Made by a program: the position numbers and the translations under genes. From contig JAGNKX010000001.1 of the NCBI GenBank assembly GCA_017999915.1, forward strand, positions 1-64,000: a stretch of 64,000 nucleotides of DNA, written 5' to 3'. The notes below the pieces were generated by a model. The model was given only the letters and a program-made list of their open reading frames with translations, was not told the origin of the DNA and did not search any database. This DNA is from Spirochaetota bacterium. Lineage in GTDB: Bacteria; Spirochaetota; UBA4802; UBA5550. Positions 7,796 to 17,734 of this stretch are shown here, piece after piece (the first letter of the stretch is position 1; each line of letters starts with the position of its first letter).

Positions 7796-8587
7796 ATGGT
7801 CGACTATCACACCCATACCAGCCGCTGCGGCCACGCCTATGGCACCGTTGAGGAGTACATTCAGTCGGCGCTGTCAAAAAAAATCCGTGAAATCGGATTC
7901 TCCGACCACGCCCCCATGCCGGAAGCGGAGCGGGACGGCTACACCATGGGAGCCGCCGAGATCGAGCCCTACATCGCTTCCATCGAGGAGCAGCGGGAGT
8001 TCTACCGGGGAAGGATCGAGGTCCGGGTCGGCTTCGAGGTGGATTTTCCCCTGCTGGGGAGCTTCCCGGAGCGCTATTTCTCGGACAGCCGCATCGATTA
8101 TCTCACCGGATCGTGCCACTTCATCGACGGCTGGGCCTTTGACCACCCGGATTATATCGACGAGTACGGCAAACGCGACATCGACGACATCTACGAGCGC
8201 TATTTTTCCATCATGGGGGCCCTGGCCGCGTCGCGTCACTTCGACGTGGTGGGCCACTTCGAGATCGTGAAGAAGTTCGGATACCGCGCCGTGAGGGACT
8301 TCACGCCGGCCGTGGAAGCAATAGCGCGCGCCCTCGCGGCCGCGGGCACGGCCGTGGAGATCAACACGGCCGGCATGGACCATCCGGCCGGTGAAATGTA
8401 CCCGTCGGACGACATCATCCGGATACTCTTTGACTGCAACGTGCCGGTTACCCTCGGCTCGGACGCCCACAGGCCGGAGCAGGTGGGCCGCTTCCTGCCG
8501 GAGGCGGCGGAGAAGCTCGCCCGCGCCGGATACCGGACGGTCTCCGGTTTCGCGAAACGGAAACGCTACGACCTGCCCCTTGCCTGA
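7796..8587 (+). CDS. hisJ: Histidinol-phosphatase, PHP family (HisJ/HisK type)
   Basis: The 263-residue product carries the full set of PHP metal-binding motifs: DYHTHTSRCGHA at the N-terminus, GFSDHAPMP near 35, GFEVDFPLLG near 80, GSCHFIDGWAFDHPDYID near 105, VVGHFE near 150 and LGSDAHRPEQVG near 225. Enzymes of this type use a trinuclear metal centre to dephosphorylate histidinol phosphate in the eighth step of histidine synthesis. No other his genes are present here, and PHP phosphoesterases of related specificity exist, so the exact substrate is inferred from the family. The gene sits 5 nt after the unknown gene at 7125 and 39 nt before the next. Confidence 0.85.
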   Translation: MVDYHTHTSRCGHAYGTVEEYIQSALSKKIREIGFSDHAPMPEAERDGYTMGAAEIEPYIASIEEQREFYRGRIEVRVGFEVDFPLLGSFPERYFSDSRIDYLTGSCHFIDGWAFDHPDYIDEYGKRDIDDIYERYFSIMGALAASRHFDVVGHFEIVKKFGYRAVRDFTPAVEAIARALAAAGTAVEINTAGMDHPAGEMYPSDDIIRILFDCNVPVTLGSDAHRPEQVGRFLPEAAEKLARAGYRTVSGFAKRKRYDLPLA

Positions 8588-8626
8588 GAGCCATTGAAAC
8601 CGGAAAGACAACGCGGGATCGACCCA

Positions 8627-9355
8627 ATGACGACACTTGAAAAAAACGCCCCCGGCGAATACCGCCTTCGCACGCAATACAGCGGCCTCTCCATCGGCGT
8701 GGCCGCGAAGGCGGCGAACACCGTGGATTACAGCGCAGACTCCGCGGCGATCCGCCTCGCGGAGAAGAAGCTCCTGGAGGGCCTCACCGGCATTTCAACC
8801 GCACGCATCCTGGCACTGAACCAGCTCCACGAGGACACCATCATCGACATCCGGGAGGTCCCGCGGGACGAGACCCTCGTCTTCGGCGAAGCGGACGGCC
8901 TCATGACCGGCATCCCCGGCATCTGCCTGGTCATACGCACCGCGGATTGCGTTCCCGTGTTCGCCTACGACCGTGAGCGCCGCGTCCTGGGCGCCGCTCA
9001 TTCCGGCTGGCGGGGCACCCGTCTCGGCATCGCGCGGAAGATGGTGCGGCAGATGAAGGAGCGCTACGGCTCCGCCGGCGGGGATATCAGCGCCTACATC
9101 CTCCCCTCCATCGGCCCGGAATCATACACGGTCGGGAAGGAGGTGGCGGAGCTTTTTCCCGGCGACATCACCGAGCGAGGCGGCCTCCTCTATCTGAGCC
9201 TCTGGCGGAGCATCGAGAGCTCCCTTCGCGACGAGGGTATCCCCGAAGGCAATATCTTCAACGCACGGCTCTGCACGCGGGCGATGAACCACGAGTTTTT
9301 CTCGCACCGGGCCGGGGACCTGGGGAGGAACCTGAATTTCGGGATTCTTTCCTGA
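8627..9355 (+). CDS. pgeF: YfiH/PgeF family (DUF152) purine nucleoside phosphorylase / peptidoglycan editing protein
   Basis: The 242-residue product from ATG 8627 (an upstream TTG at 8594 in the same frame is also possible) has the three catalytic motifs of the family: QLHED (His), RTADCVPV (Cys) and AAHSGWRGT (His). The C-terminus has the usual CTRAMNHEFFSHR segment. Members were once annotated as multicopper polyphenol oxidases. They are now known as zinc-dependent purine nucleoside phosphorylases/adenosine deaminases, and Escherichia coli PgeF corrects the amino acid composition of peptidoglycan precursors. Length and motifs are normal. It is the last gene of the run starting at 7125 and is convergent with the response regulator to its right. 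Confidence 0.88.
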   Translation: MTTLEKNAPGEYRLRTQYSGLSIGVAAKAANTVDYSADSAAIRLAEKKLLEGLTGISTARILALNQLHEDTIIDIREVPRDETLVFGEADGLMTGIPGICLVIRTADCVPVFAYDRERRVLGAAHSGWRGTRLGIARKMVRQMKERYGSAGGDISAYILPSIGPESYTVGKEVAELFPGDITERGGLLYLSLWRSIESSLRDEGIPEGNIFNARLCTRAMNHEFFSHRAGDLGRNLNFGILS

Positions 9356-9370
9356 GGGGAATGGGCAGCG

Positions 9371-9748
9371 CTATTTTTTTCCGACCTTCTTCTCGATCAT
9401 CCGGCAGATGACCTCCATGTCGAGGACCGGCTTATGGATGATGGAATCGATATCGATGCCCAGCGCGACCAGTTCTTCGGAGGGAACGTAATCGATGGAG
9501 CCGGTGTGGATGAAGCATTTGATGGCGGGCTGCAGCGCGATGGCCCGCGCCACGACATTGTTGCCGTCCATGTCGGGCAGGCGCAGGTCGACGATGGCCG
9601 CGTCAAAGGCCTCCCGGGAGAGGATATCAAGCCCCTCCGACGCCGATTCGGCTGTCTGCACGGCGAAGCCGTGGTCTTCAAGAAAGCCCTTCAGCATCTT
9701 GGTTATCATTTTTTCATCGTCGATGATGATCACCCGAATCTCGCTCAT
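9371..9748 (-). CDS. Single-domain response regulator (receiver only)
   Basis: The 125-residue CheY-like receiver has the acidic pair IIIDDE at 8-12, the phospho-acceptor Asp54 in AIVDLRLPDMDG, a Thr/Ser switch in FIHTGS and Lys near 107 in IIHKPV. There is no output domain. Its ATG lies within the last codons of the upstream kinase gene (4-nt overlap, ATGA), so the two are translationally coupled, and it is the most likely phosphorylation target of that kinase. It could act as a phosphate shuttle or a protein-binding switch. Confidence 0.92.
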   Translation of the reverse strand: MSEIRVIIIDDEKMITKMLKGFLEDHGFAVQTAESASEGLDILSREAFDAAIVDLRLPDMDGNNVVARAIALQPAIKCFIHTGSIDYVPSEELVALGIDIDSIIHKPVLDMEVICRMIEKKVGKK

Positions 9749-12700
9749 GGCTGCCTCACTAGGGGAAGTTTGATGGTGAAGACCGCGCCCTCGCCCGGTT
9801 TTGAAGTAACATCTATGGTCCCGTCATGGGTTTTCGTGATGATGTAGTAGGATACGGAGAGTCCCAGGCCCGTCCCCATGCCGATCCCCTTGGTCGTGTA
9901 GAACGGTTCGAAGATATGGCGCCTGATCTCCGCGTTCATGCCGGGACCGTTGTCCGATATCGTTATCACAACCCAGGGCTCCTGTTTCAGGGTCCGGATC
10001 GTAATGGCCGGATGGAAATCCTCTCCCTTCATGGACATCATCGCCTGGGATGAATTTTTGAGAAGGTTCAATATGACCTGCTCGATGCCGGTCTCGGAAC
10101 AGGGAACCGGACCCAGGCTCGGGTCGTAGTCCCTGACGATGCGCACCCTCTTGAAATCATAGTTCTTCTTCAGGTCATAATCGCTTGAGGCGATCTCAAT
10201 GGTCCTGTCGATCAGCTGGTTGATGTCCATCGGAGCAATGACCGATTCGCTGCGCCTGCTGAACTGGAGCATGTTGGAAACGATCTTCGCCGCACGCTGG
10301 GCCGCATCCCGGATTCCGTCCAGGTATTCCATGACATCCCTGTTGGTGAGATAGTCAAGGACGGCATCAAGGGTGGTGCCCGACCGCTCCGCCTCCTCGC
10401 GGTTCCTTGCCACGGCGGGGGAAAGCCTGTTCAGAGTCGCCTGGACCCCCTGCAGAACAATCCCCAGGGGATTGTTGATCTCGTGGGCCATGCCCGCGGC
10501 GAGGCCGCCCAGGGAGGTCATCTTCTCTGTCTGGATCAGCATTTCCTGGTGGATCTTCTTATCGGTGAGATCGTTTATCATGATGACGGAAAAGGGGCCC
10601 ATCGGCATGACGCGGAACTCAATGCGACGGTACGATCCGTCCCCGCAGCGCACATCGACCTCATCGGTCCTGAATGACGACATGCGGGCCATGGCCTGGA
10701 CGACGGCTTTTTCCCATTTTTTCCTGATCTCTTCGCGGTAGGTTGCGTCAGGATATGCCGCCGTATACCACGCCTCCATGTCCGGGACATCCCCGACGGT
10801 GTATCCCAGGGTTTTAACCAGCATTTTATTGAAATAGCTGAAGCGGCCCGTGTCATTGTCCATCAGGGCGATCGGAATCGGCGAATTCTCGATCATCTTC
10901 CTGAATTTTTCCTCGCTTTTCTTCAATGAATCCTGAATTTCGAGACGCTTAATGACATCCCCCATCTGGGCCGCGATACTTTCAATGATAGTGCGCGCCG
11001 CCTTGGGAATATCCTCCCTGGAGTGGGAAGACAGGTTCATGACGGCCACAATGTCCCCCTTGTGAACGATCGGGATGATCCCGACGGTTCTGAGCTTCTC
11101 CCGGTATTCCGTGCCGTTCATCATGGCTTTGATATCGGCATGGTTGTAATACAACGGCCGCCCGGACATGACAAGACGTGTGTTATCGGTATCTGGACCG
11201 AAATAGGCATACTTCCTGATGAATTCCTCGTTGAGGCCCCGGTGGATCACGAGCCTCAATCCTCCCGTTTCCCTCTCCATCAGATAGACGCCGCCGGAAT
11301 CCATTTTCGATCCTTTAATGGCCGAATCCAGGCAGAGACCCATAGCCTCCTCTAGGCTTGTGGCTGCGCTCAGCGCCCGGGCCAGGTCGCGCTGGAGCCT
11401 GAGAAGCTCCTCCGCGTATTTGCGCGGCGTGATGTCCCGTGAAACGCCCAGAATGCTGTAGGGCCTGCCCGATTCGTCCCGGAGGAACTTCGCCGTGGTC
11501 TCTATCCACAGGAGCGTCCCGTTTTTATGGATCTCCTCCAGCTCAAAGGTCAATGTCCTGTTCCGGTCCGCATCGGGCCGCCCATCCCGTTCCATTTCTT
11601 CCTTATAAATCCGCATGACCTCCTCGAAGGATTGGTCCGTCAGTATGTCCCTCAACGAAAGGCTGCGCGATTCCTGGTCAGTGTACCCCAGGATCTGAGA
11701 TCCAAAGGAGCTGTTGTACACGAACCTCATGGTCGAGATATCGATGACCCAGAGATTTTCAGGAGTATTATCCATCAGAAGCCTGTACCGCTCCTCCCTT
11801 TCGGCAAGGGCCATTTCGATTTGCTTGCGCTTCGTGATGTCACGCGCCAACCCCAGCACCTGCGTCGGCGCCCCGGTGCCGTCCCTCAGAAACCGCGCCG
11901 TGATCTCGATCCAGCTGACGGATCCGTTCTTATGCCTGGTCTCCAACTCGAATGTCCGGGACCGGTGTGGATCGACGCCCTCCGCGCCATCCCGTGCGAT
12001 CTCCTCCGCAAGGATGCCAGTTGTCAGTTTCAAGGATTCCGGTGTCAGTACATCTTCCATGGTCAAGGCGACAATCTCCTCGGGCCGGAACCCGAACAGC
12101 TCCTCGCTGGTACGATTCATGTACGTGAAATGCCGGGTCTCTATGTCCAGCGTCAGTATGAGGTCCGATATGCTTTCCGCCAGGACACGGTACTTTTCCT
12201 CGCTTTCCGCCAGGGCCTGCTCGGCCCGCTTCCGGTCGGTTATGTTCCTCGATACCCCGAGGATTCTCACGGGCCGGCCCGTCTCGTCCCGCAAAAACCT
12301 CAAGGTCATTTCAGTCCACACGATGAAGCCGTTCTTGTGGATCTGTTCAAGCTGGAGGATCTTTGAGCGGTTGGGATCGACGCCGGCCTTGCCGTCCCGT
12401 TCAAGCTCTTCGGCGAGGATTCTCCCCACCTTCTCCAGGGATCGGGGGGTGACGATGTCGGATATCCTGTTTCTTCGGGATTCTTCGTCGGTATAACCGA
12501 GAATATCAACGCTGGAAGGGCTGTTGTAGACGAATGACATGGTGGCGAGGTCCAGCACCCACACACTGTCCGTCATGTTCTCCATGATAATGCGGTATTT
12601 CTCTTCGCTCTCCCGGAGGGCCGCCTCGGCCCGTTTCTGCTCGGTGATATCCAGGGCGGCGAACACGACACCGGAATCGAAATTTCCCCGTTCAAAAGGC

Positions 12701-13875
12701 ACGGAATCGAGATGAACGTCGATAGCGATGCCGTCCCTGCGCTTCGCCTTCACATCAAAGGAAGCCCGCCCTTTTTCAAGGATCTGGCCGGTCATTTCCC
12801 TCAGGGCATTTTTATAATCATCAGCGGCGAAATAAAACATGCCCAGGCTCTTGCCCCGTATCTCGTCACCGGCATAGCCGAACATGTCACCGAAGGCGCT
12901 GTTGGACCATTCCAGCAGGCGGTCCTTGATAAAACCGAGGCCCACCGGGGCAACCAGGAGGATATTTCTCAGCATGGCATCCCGCCGCGACAGCTCTTCC
13001 CTGGCCTGAAGGAGCTCCCGGTTCTGCTGTTCGAACTGCTCGTTTATCGACTCGAGCTCCTCGATGGTGGCCTGGAGCTCCTCATTGGACGCGGCCAGCT
13101 CCTCGTTGGTGCGCCTGGCCTCCTCCTCCGCCTCTCTCCGGCCGGTCACGTCGCTCACGACGACCTTGACGCCGGCAAAACGCCCTTCGATAAATGTGGG
13201 GCGCCCCGACGTTCTGAGCCATTTGGTGCCGCCCGATTTTGTTATTCCCCGGTACTCACCCGATTCGTGGGAGCCTCCCTTGCTTGAAGCGAAAAGCCCG
13301 ACCACTTTCTCCCGGTCATCAGGATGTATGAAAGAGAGAAATCCCTTCCCCATCATCTCGGATTCGGTATAGCCGGCGATTTCCGTTATGCGGGAACTGA
13401 TAAATGTGATGATGCCCTTGTCATCCACCGACACGATGACGTCCTGCAGGCTGTCTATGAGGTCCCGGTATTTTTCCTCGCTCATCCGGAGGCGCCGCTC
13501 GATCCGGTGCCTGTTGATGGCCATGTCTATGTTGGTGAGCAGATCGCGCTCGTTGATGGGCTTGTTCAGGAAGCCGCCGGGCATGGAATCCCGCGCCCTC
13601 TCGACGGTCGCCGGATCGGCGTTGGCGGTCAGATAGATGAACGGGACATCGTTGTCAGCCTGAATCCTCAGCGCCGCCTCGATCCCGTCCATGGGGCCGG
13701 CAAGAATGATATCCATGAGAACCAGGTCAGGCGCCTTTTCGCGGACGGCGCGGACCGCGTCCTCCCCGGTGTTGGCGATGCCTACGACCTCATAACCCAG
13801 CTTCTCCAGGGTCTTCTTCAGGCCCAGCGCTATGACCAGTTCATCTTCGACGATCAGCAGTTTCGCTTTGCTCAT
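9745..13875 (-). CDS. Hybrid histidine kinase: REC - six PAS - GAF - HisKA - HATPase
   Basis: The 1376-residue product from ATG 13875 (GGGGA site upstream) has an N-terminal receiver with Asp55 (LVLMDIILAG). PAS domains begin at SEEKYRDLI, VAPVGLGFI, SEEKYRIIM, SEEKYRVLA and REERYRLLM, followed by a GAF domain (GGVYLMERETGG) and a sixth PAS (SEEKFRKMI). The C-terminus has a HisKA box with GMAHEINNPLG and an ATPase with ILNLLKNSSQAM, DNGPGM and GTGLGLS. A coiled coil of repeated NEELAASNEEL-type heptads lies between PAS1 and PAS2. There are no membrane segments, so it senses cytoplasmic or diffusible signals. PAS3 to PAS5 are strikingly alike and look like a tandem duplication. It is coupled to the receiver gene at 9371. 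Confidence 0.92.
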   Translation of the reverse strand: MSKAKLLIVEDELVIALGLKKTLEKLGYEVVGIANTGEDAVRAVREKAPDLVLMDIILAGPMDGIEAALRIQADNDVPFIYLTANADPATVERARDSMPGGFLNKPINERDLLTNIDMAINRHRIERRLRMSEEKYRDLIDSLQDVIVSVDDKGIITFISSRITEIAGYTESEMMGKGFLSFIHPDDREKVVGLFASSKGGSHESGEYRGITKSGGTKWLRTSGRPTFIEGRFAGVKVVVSDVTGRREAEEEARRTNEELAASNEELQATIEELESINEQFEQQNRELLQAREELSRRDAMLRNILLVAPVGLGFIKDRLLEWSNSAFGDMFGYAGDEIRGKSLGMFYFAADDYKNALREMTGQILEKGRASFDVKAKRRDGIAIDVHLDSVPFERGNFDSGVVFAALDITEQKRAEAALRESEEKYRIIMENMTDSVWVLDLATMSFVYNSPSSVDILGYTDEESRRNRISDIVTPRSLEKVGRILAEELERDGKAGVDPNRSKILQLEQIHKNGFIVWTEMTLRFLRDETGRPVRILGVSRNITDRKRAEQALAESEEKYRVLAESISDLILTLDIETRHFTYMNRTSEELFGFRPEEIVALTMEDVLTPESLKLTTGILAEEIARDGAEGVDPHRSRTFELETRHKNGSVSWIEITARFLRDGTGAPTQVLGLARDITKRKQIEMALAEREERYRLLMDNTPENLWVIDISTMRFVYNSSFGSQILGYTDQESRSLSLRDILTDQSFEEVMRIYKEEMERDGRPDADRNRTLTFELEEIHKNGTLLWIETTAKFLRDESGRPYSILGVSRDITPRKYAEELLRLQRDLARALSAATSLEEAMGLCLDSAIKGSKMDSGGVYLMERETGGLRLVIHRGLNEEFIRKYAYFGPDTDNTRLVMSGRPLYYNHADIKAMMNGTEYREKLRTVGIIPIVHKGDIVAVMNLSSHSREDIPKAARTIIESIAAQMGDVIKRLEIQDSLKKSEEKFRKMIENSPIPIALMDNDTGRFSYFNKMLVKTLGYTVGDVPDMEAWYTAAYPDATYREEIRKKWEKAVVQAMARMSSFRTDEVDVRCGDGSYRRIEFRVMPMGPFSVIMINDLTDKKIHQEMLIQTEKMTSLGGLAAGMAHEINNPLGIVLQGVQATLNRLSPAVARNREEAERSGTTLDAVLDYLTNRDVMEYLDGIRDAAQRAAKIVSNMLQFSRRSESVIAPMDINQLIDRTIEIASSDYDLKKNYDFKRVRIVRDYDPSLGPVPCSETGIEQVILNLLKNSSQAMMSMKGEDFHPAITIRTLKQEPWVVITISDNGPGMNAEIRRHIFEPFYTTKGIGMGTGLGLSVSYYIITKTHDGTIDVTSKPGEGAVFTIKLPLVRQP

Positions 13876-14113
13876 GAATGTCCCCGGAACGCGGTAAAGC
13901 GCGATGTCAGCATCCTGATTTACATTATGTCCCCAAAACAACTGCAGCTGAACAATCGCCGCTCATGGTCCGACGGTACAATTAATGAACCACTATCGCC
14001 ATAATTACAAGAATATTTTACGCGTCGCTATGTTTCGGACCCGGCAAGCGGCCATCGGGAGAGCGAATGATGATGCGGGGATTCTGGGCCGATTGGCGGA
14101 AGGATAGATGCAG

Positions 14114-14137
14114 GCCCGCCGGTATTCACCGGCGGGC
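14114..14137. terminator. Strong hairpin downstream of the RND exporter gene
   Basis: GCCCGCCGGT (14114-14123) pairs perfectly with ACCGGCGGGC (14128-14137) around a 4-nt loop. It lies just beyond the 3' end of the exporter gene. No T-run follows on the minus strand, so termination is plausible but not certain. Confidence 0.45.
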
Positions 14138-14152
14138 TTGTCGTGTCGGCAT

Positions 14153-17100
14153 TCAACAGGCCTGTTTGTTTTTGCCGGTAAAACGTCCCGGAATGTTCAT
14201 CTGCTTCAGCCGTCCCGTCAGCGCTTGGGCAATCGACTCCAGTTTATCCTCAATCCCCCAGGGCTTGACGTTCTGGAGGAACTTCGGCTTTACCCAGATG
14301 ATCAGGGCGGGGAGGACCGTCAGGGACAGGGTGCCGCTCAGGATCATGGAGAGGGTCACCAGGAGCCCCGAGACCTTGATGATCTTGAACGAGGAAAATC
14401 CCAGCACCGCGAAGCCGAGACCCACCGTGAGGGTGGCGGTGACAATGGAAAGGCCCGTCGTCTCCAGGGTCCGCCGGTAGGCGGCCTCGAAATCCAGCTT
14501 TTGCACGATGTGCTCGTACTTGAAGCGCTCGATGAAATGGATGCAGTAATCGATGCCGGCGCCCACCGCGATGGAAGCGTTGATCAGGGTGCTGTAGTTG
14601 ATGGGGATGCCCAGGTATCCCATGACACCCAGGGTGATGATGAGGGTGAAGGTGATGGGAATCGACGCGAAAAACCCACCGGCGATGGAGCGGAAGATGA
14701 ACATGCACGCCAGCAGGACCACGATGACAGTGACGATGATCGATTGTATCTGGTTGACCAGGATCGCCTCGTTCATCATCAGGTTGATGGCGGGCATCCC
14801 CGATATGACGATCTTTTCCACGTACGGGTCGTCATCGGGAAATATTTTCTTGAACATGACATTGAAGCTGTTCTCGAAATCGCGGAGGAAATCGGCCTTG
14901 TCGCTCCTCATGAACACCACGTACTGCATCAGTTTCTTGTCGTCGGTCACCAGGTAACGGTACACGTCCTCCCGGGATGAGGCGAACTGGTTCAGGCATA
15001 CGCCGATGATGCTCCGGTCCGTAAGGGACTTGTCCTGGATGCCGTCCTCTTTCACGTTGGGTATCTTTTTAAAGGCATCGTTGTCGTCGTGATAGAAGAC
15101 CTTGTAGATGAGTTTCAGGGTGTCGGTTATGCTCATGATGTTCCCCACGGGCTTCACTGTCACGCCGTCGATAACGGCTTCCGGTTTCGTGAGTCCCTTC
15201 AGACGCTTTCCGAGGAGGTCGATCTTGCGGAGAGTCACCGGCTGGGTGATGTCAGTGTGAAAAAAGTCGCTCAGATAATAGAACTTTCCGAGAAACTCCT
15301 TCCCCTGCGGCGTATTCTTTGAATTGCGCAGGGCGGCGATGACGCGGCGGGCGGCGTCACGGTCCGCGGCAGTATCGATCGTTTTTATCCTCCCGATAAT
15401 GTTCTCGACACCGGCTTCCTGGGGCGTCATTGTCAGGTTCTTCCCGCTCACGTACATGTAATCGTCGGCCATGGCGCTCAGGTCATCCGCCGGCGCCGAT
15501 GCGCCGGTGCCGGCCGCGCCGTTCTTCTTCGGCTGTTCGCTTTCGTAATATTCATTTAACATATCGGTGAACAGGGCCACCCTTTGCTCGATGGCATCCT
15601 GATCACGGAGCGGGTTCTTCTTAAACTTCTCCAGGTCGTCAATGAAATAGGCGTTCATGAGCGGACTTCCCTTCAGGTCCGGATACATGGCCTGCTGGGT
15701 GCGGAACGCCGCGGTAAAATCATCGATTCTCGACGCCAGGTCCTGCCGCGCCGCCTTTCCGTGGAGATTCACCCTGTCGCGCATCTTGAAGACGATGCAC
15801 ATCTGGCCCGTGCCGGTCAGCTCCTTGTTGATGAACTTGTCGGCCTGGCGGAGGGGATTCTTTTCCAGGAACATGAAGGAGATGCTGCTTTCGGTCTTGA
15901 GGAAGAACAAGCCGACGAAAAAGACGGCTGTCACGATACAGGCCCCCCAGAACACCTTCTTGGCGTTCCGCGCCGTGTTCTCCCCGCCCTTCATCACGGC
16001 GCTCATGATGATCTTCTCAAAAAAGGTCTCCCTGGTGCCTTTGGGAGGGGGCTGCAGGGCAAGGACCGCCGGCACATAGGTGAAGGTCAGCAGCATGTTG
16101 ATGACAATGCCCAGCGTGATCAGGTATCCCAGCCGCTGGATATCGACGACGTCGATGAACACGTCTGAAATGAAAGCCGCCATGGTCGTTATGGCCGAAA
16201 GAAATATCGCCGTGTCGATGCTGTCGGTGGTCTCCAGCAGGACCGCCTTGACATCGGCGTCGGGCTTCCCCGCGACCTTTTCATAATAACGTATCAGGTA
16301 ATGAATGACATAGGAGCTTCCCACGGCGATGAGGATACTGGGCATGGCCATGGTGCCGGAGGAGAAGTCGATCCCCGCCATGAGCATCCCCCCCATGAGC
16401 CAGATGATGCTTATCACCACGGCCGTGAGGGGAAGGTAGATGCCGGTGGGGGTCCTTATGGTGAGGAAAAGGATGAGCAGGATAACGACCGCGGACAGGG
16501 TCATGAATATGGACAGGTCGTTCACGACGAATTCCTCAAGTAGGGCCTCGGCAACGGGCATGCCGGCGATATAGATCGCCATGTTTGCGGGTTTATTCTT
16601 CTCGGCTATGTCGTTGAATATCCCGTAGATCTTTCCCACATCATAGATGTTCGGGACATTATACAGCTTCGACTCGAGATTGTTCCGGGAAAACGGGTCC
16701 ATGTGGCTTATGACGAACCGGTAGAGGTCGTCGATGCAGTCCTGGTAGGTGATATCAACATCCGGTTTTTCATAGACCCTGTCGTTCTCGATCATCTTGT
16801 ATACCATGGAGAGGTATTCCTGGTTGATCTCCTTCTTCTTCAATGACTCGTAAAATTCCCCGTGGTCCCTCTTGAAGGGCTTCAGGAGCTTCATCATGAA
16901 AGAGCGGATCTCCTCCTTGTTGTCCTCCACCGTATCCTTGATATAGTCGTCGTCCACCATGGTGCCGTCGACCTTCGTTTTATAAATCTTCGCCGGGAAA
17001 TAGAAGTCCTTTCCCTCAAAGCGGTCCTTCAGCCTCGCCGCGTCCACCATGAAGGTCATTTCGCGCCGGATGATCTCCAGCTTGTTGTCGATCCTCTTTT

Positions 17101-17734
17101 CCACCGGCACCATGATCGCGCACGCCTTGCCGTCCTCGGAGAAAAGGGTTCCCCTCAGCAGGTCGTTCGCCATGAGCTCCTTTTCCAGGTAGGGGAGCAG
17201 CTTTTTCAGATCCTCGTCGCTTTTCGGGAGCCTTTTCATCTCCTCCGGATCGCTGTCTATGATGCCGGCTTTTTGCCGGGCCCTGCTGGTCAGGTTCCCG
17301 ATAACGATGGTGTTGGTGGTCTTGTTGACCATGACGTCATCGGCGTTGATGATGCTCATGATCTGATTCGACGAAAGCTTGGAGGGGACCACAACGGTCT
17401 CCTTCTTGCCGGTGATGATGTTCTTGTAGGTTTTCTCGACCTTCAGGTTCTTGAACTGTCTTATCACCTGCTCCACGTAGCGGAGTGTCTTCACGTTGAA
17501 GATGCCCTCCTTCTCGTTCTCAATTCCGATAAGCATCATGTCCTTCATCGAGAATTTCTTCTGGGTCAGGTGATAATACTTGATGACGTCCATCTTGCGG
17601 GAAAAGGCCTTCATCGGGTCGACGTTGATGGAAAAATTGGTGCCGATCATCACCGCGAAAAAGACGGTGACGGCGACGATGCCGGCTATGACCGCCTTGG
17701 GCCATTCAATCGATAACTTCACTAACCATTTCAT
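14153..17734 (-). CDS. RND/MMPL superfamily exporter
   Basis: The 1193-residue inner-membrane protein starts at ATG 17734 with AAAGGA upstream. One helix at 10-30 is followed by a long periplasmic domain (about 40-395). A helix block at 400-560 includes IFMTLSAVVILLILFL and the MMPL-like SGTMAMPSILIAVGSSYVIHYLIRYYE. A second helix and periplasmic domain lie at about 590-990, and a second helix block ends near 1160. The two halves are internally homologous, as expected for RND permeases. The second half keeps GIDYCIHFIERFKYEH. Such proteins use the proton gradient to move lipids, hopanoids or drugs. No membrane fusion protein or outer-membrane channel gene is nearby, which favours a lipid-type MMPL role. 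It is probably transcribed alone. Confidence 0.88.
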   Translation of the reverse strand: MKWLVKLSIEWPKAVIAGIVAVTVFFAVMIGTNFSINVDPMKAFSRKMDVIKYYHLTQKKFSMKDMMLIGIENEKEGIFNVKTLRYVEQVIRQFKNLKVEKTYKNIITGKKETVVVPSKLSSNQIMSIINADDVMVNKTTNTIVIGNLTSRARQKAGIIDSDPEEMKRLPKSDEDLKKLLPYLEKELMANDLLRGTLFSEDGKACAIMVPVEKRIDNKLEIIRREMTFMVDAARLKDRFEGKDFYFPAKIYKTKVDGTMVDDDYIKDTVEDNKEEIRSFMMKLLKPFKRDHGEFYESLKKKEINQEYLSMVYKMIENDRVYEKPDVDITYQDCIDDLYRFVISHMDPFSRNNLESKLYNVPNIYDVGKIYGIFNDIAEKNKPANMAIYIAGMPVAEALLEEFVVNDLSIFMTLSAVVILLILFLTIRTPTGIYLPLTAVVISIIWLMGGMLMAGIDFSSGTMAMPSILIAVGSSYVIHYLIRYYEKVAGKPDADVKAVLLETTDSIDTAIFLSAITTMAAFISDVFIDVVDIQRLGYLITLGIVINMLLTFTYVPAVLALQPPPKGTRETFFEKIIMSAVMKGGENTARNAKKVFWGACIVTAVFFVGLFFLKTESSISFMFLEKNPLRQADKFINKELTGTGQMCIVFKMRDRVNLHGKAARQDLASRIDDFTAAFRTQQAMYPDLKGSPLMNAYFIDDLEKFKKNPLRDQDAIEQRVALFTDMLNEYYESEQPKKNGAAGTGASAPADDLSAMADDYMYVSGKNLTMTPQEAGVENIIGRIKTIDTAADRDAARRVIAALRNSKNTPQGKEFLGKFYYLSDFFHTDITQPVTLRKIDLLGKRLKGLTKPEAVIDGVTVKPVGNIMSITDTLKLIYKVFYHDDNDAFKKIPNVKEDGIQDKSLTDRSIIGVCLNQFASSREDVYRYLVTDDKKLMQYVVFMRSDKADFLRDFENSFNVMFKKIFPDDDPYVEKIVISGMPAINLMMNEAILVNQIQSIIVTVIVVLLACMFIFRSIAGGFFASIPITFTLIITLGVMGYLGIPINYSTLINASIAVGAGIDYCIHFIERFKYEHIVQKLDFEAAYRRTLETTGLSIVTATLTVGLGFAVLGFSSFKIIKVSGLLVTLSMILSGTLSLTVLPALIIWVKPKFLQNVKPWGIEDKLESIAQALTGRLKQMNIPGRFTGKNKQAC

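Noticed and set aside
14108-14980. Plus-strand open frame of 290 codons opposite the RND exporter 3' end
   Set aside because: It is low-complexity with many Gly, Asp and His, has no ribosome site, and lies in a shadow frame of the exporter.
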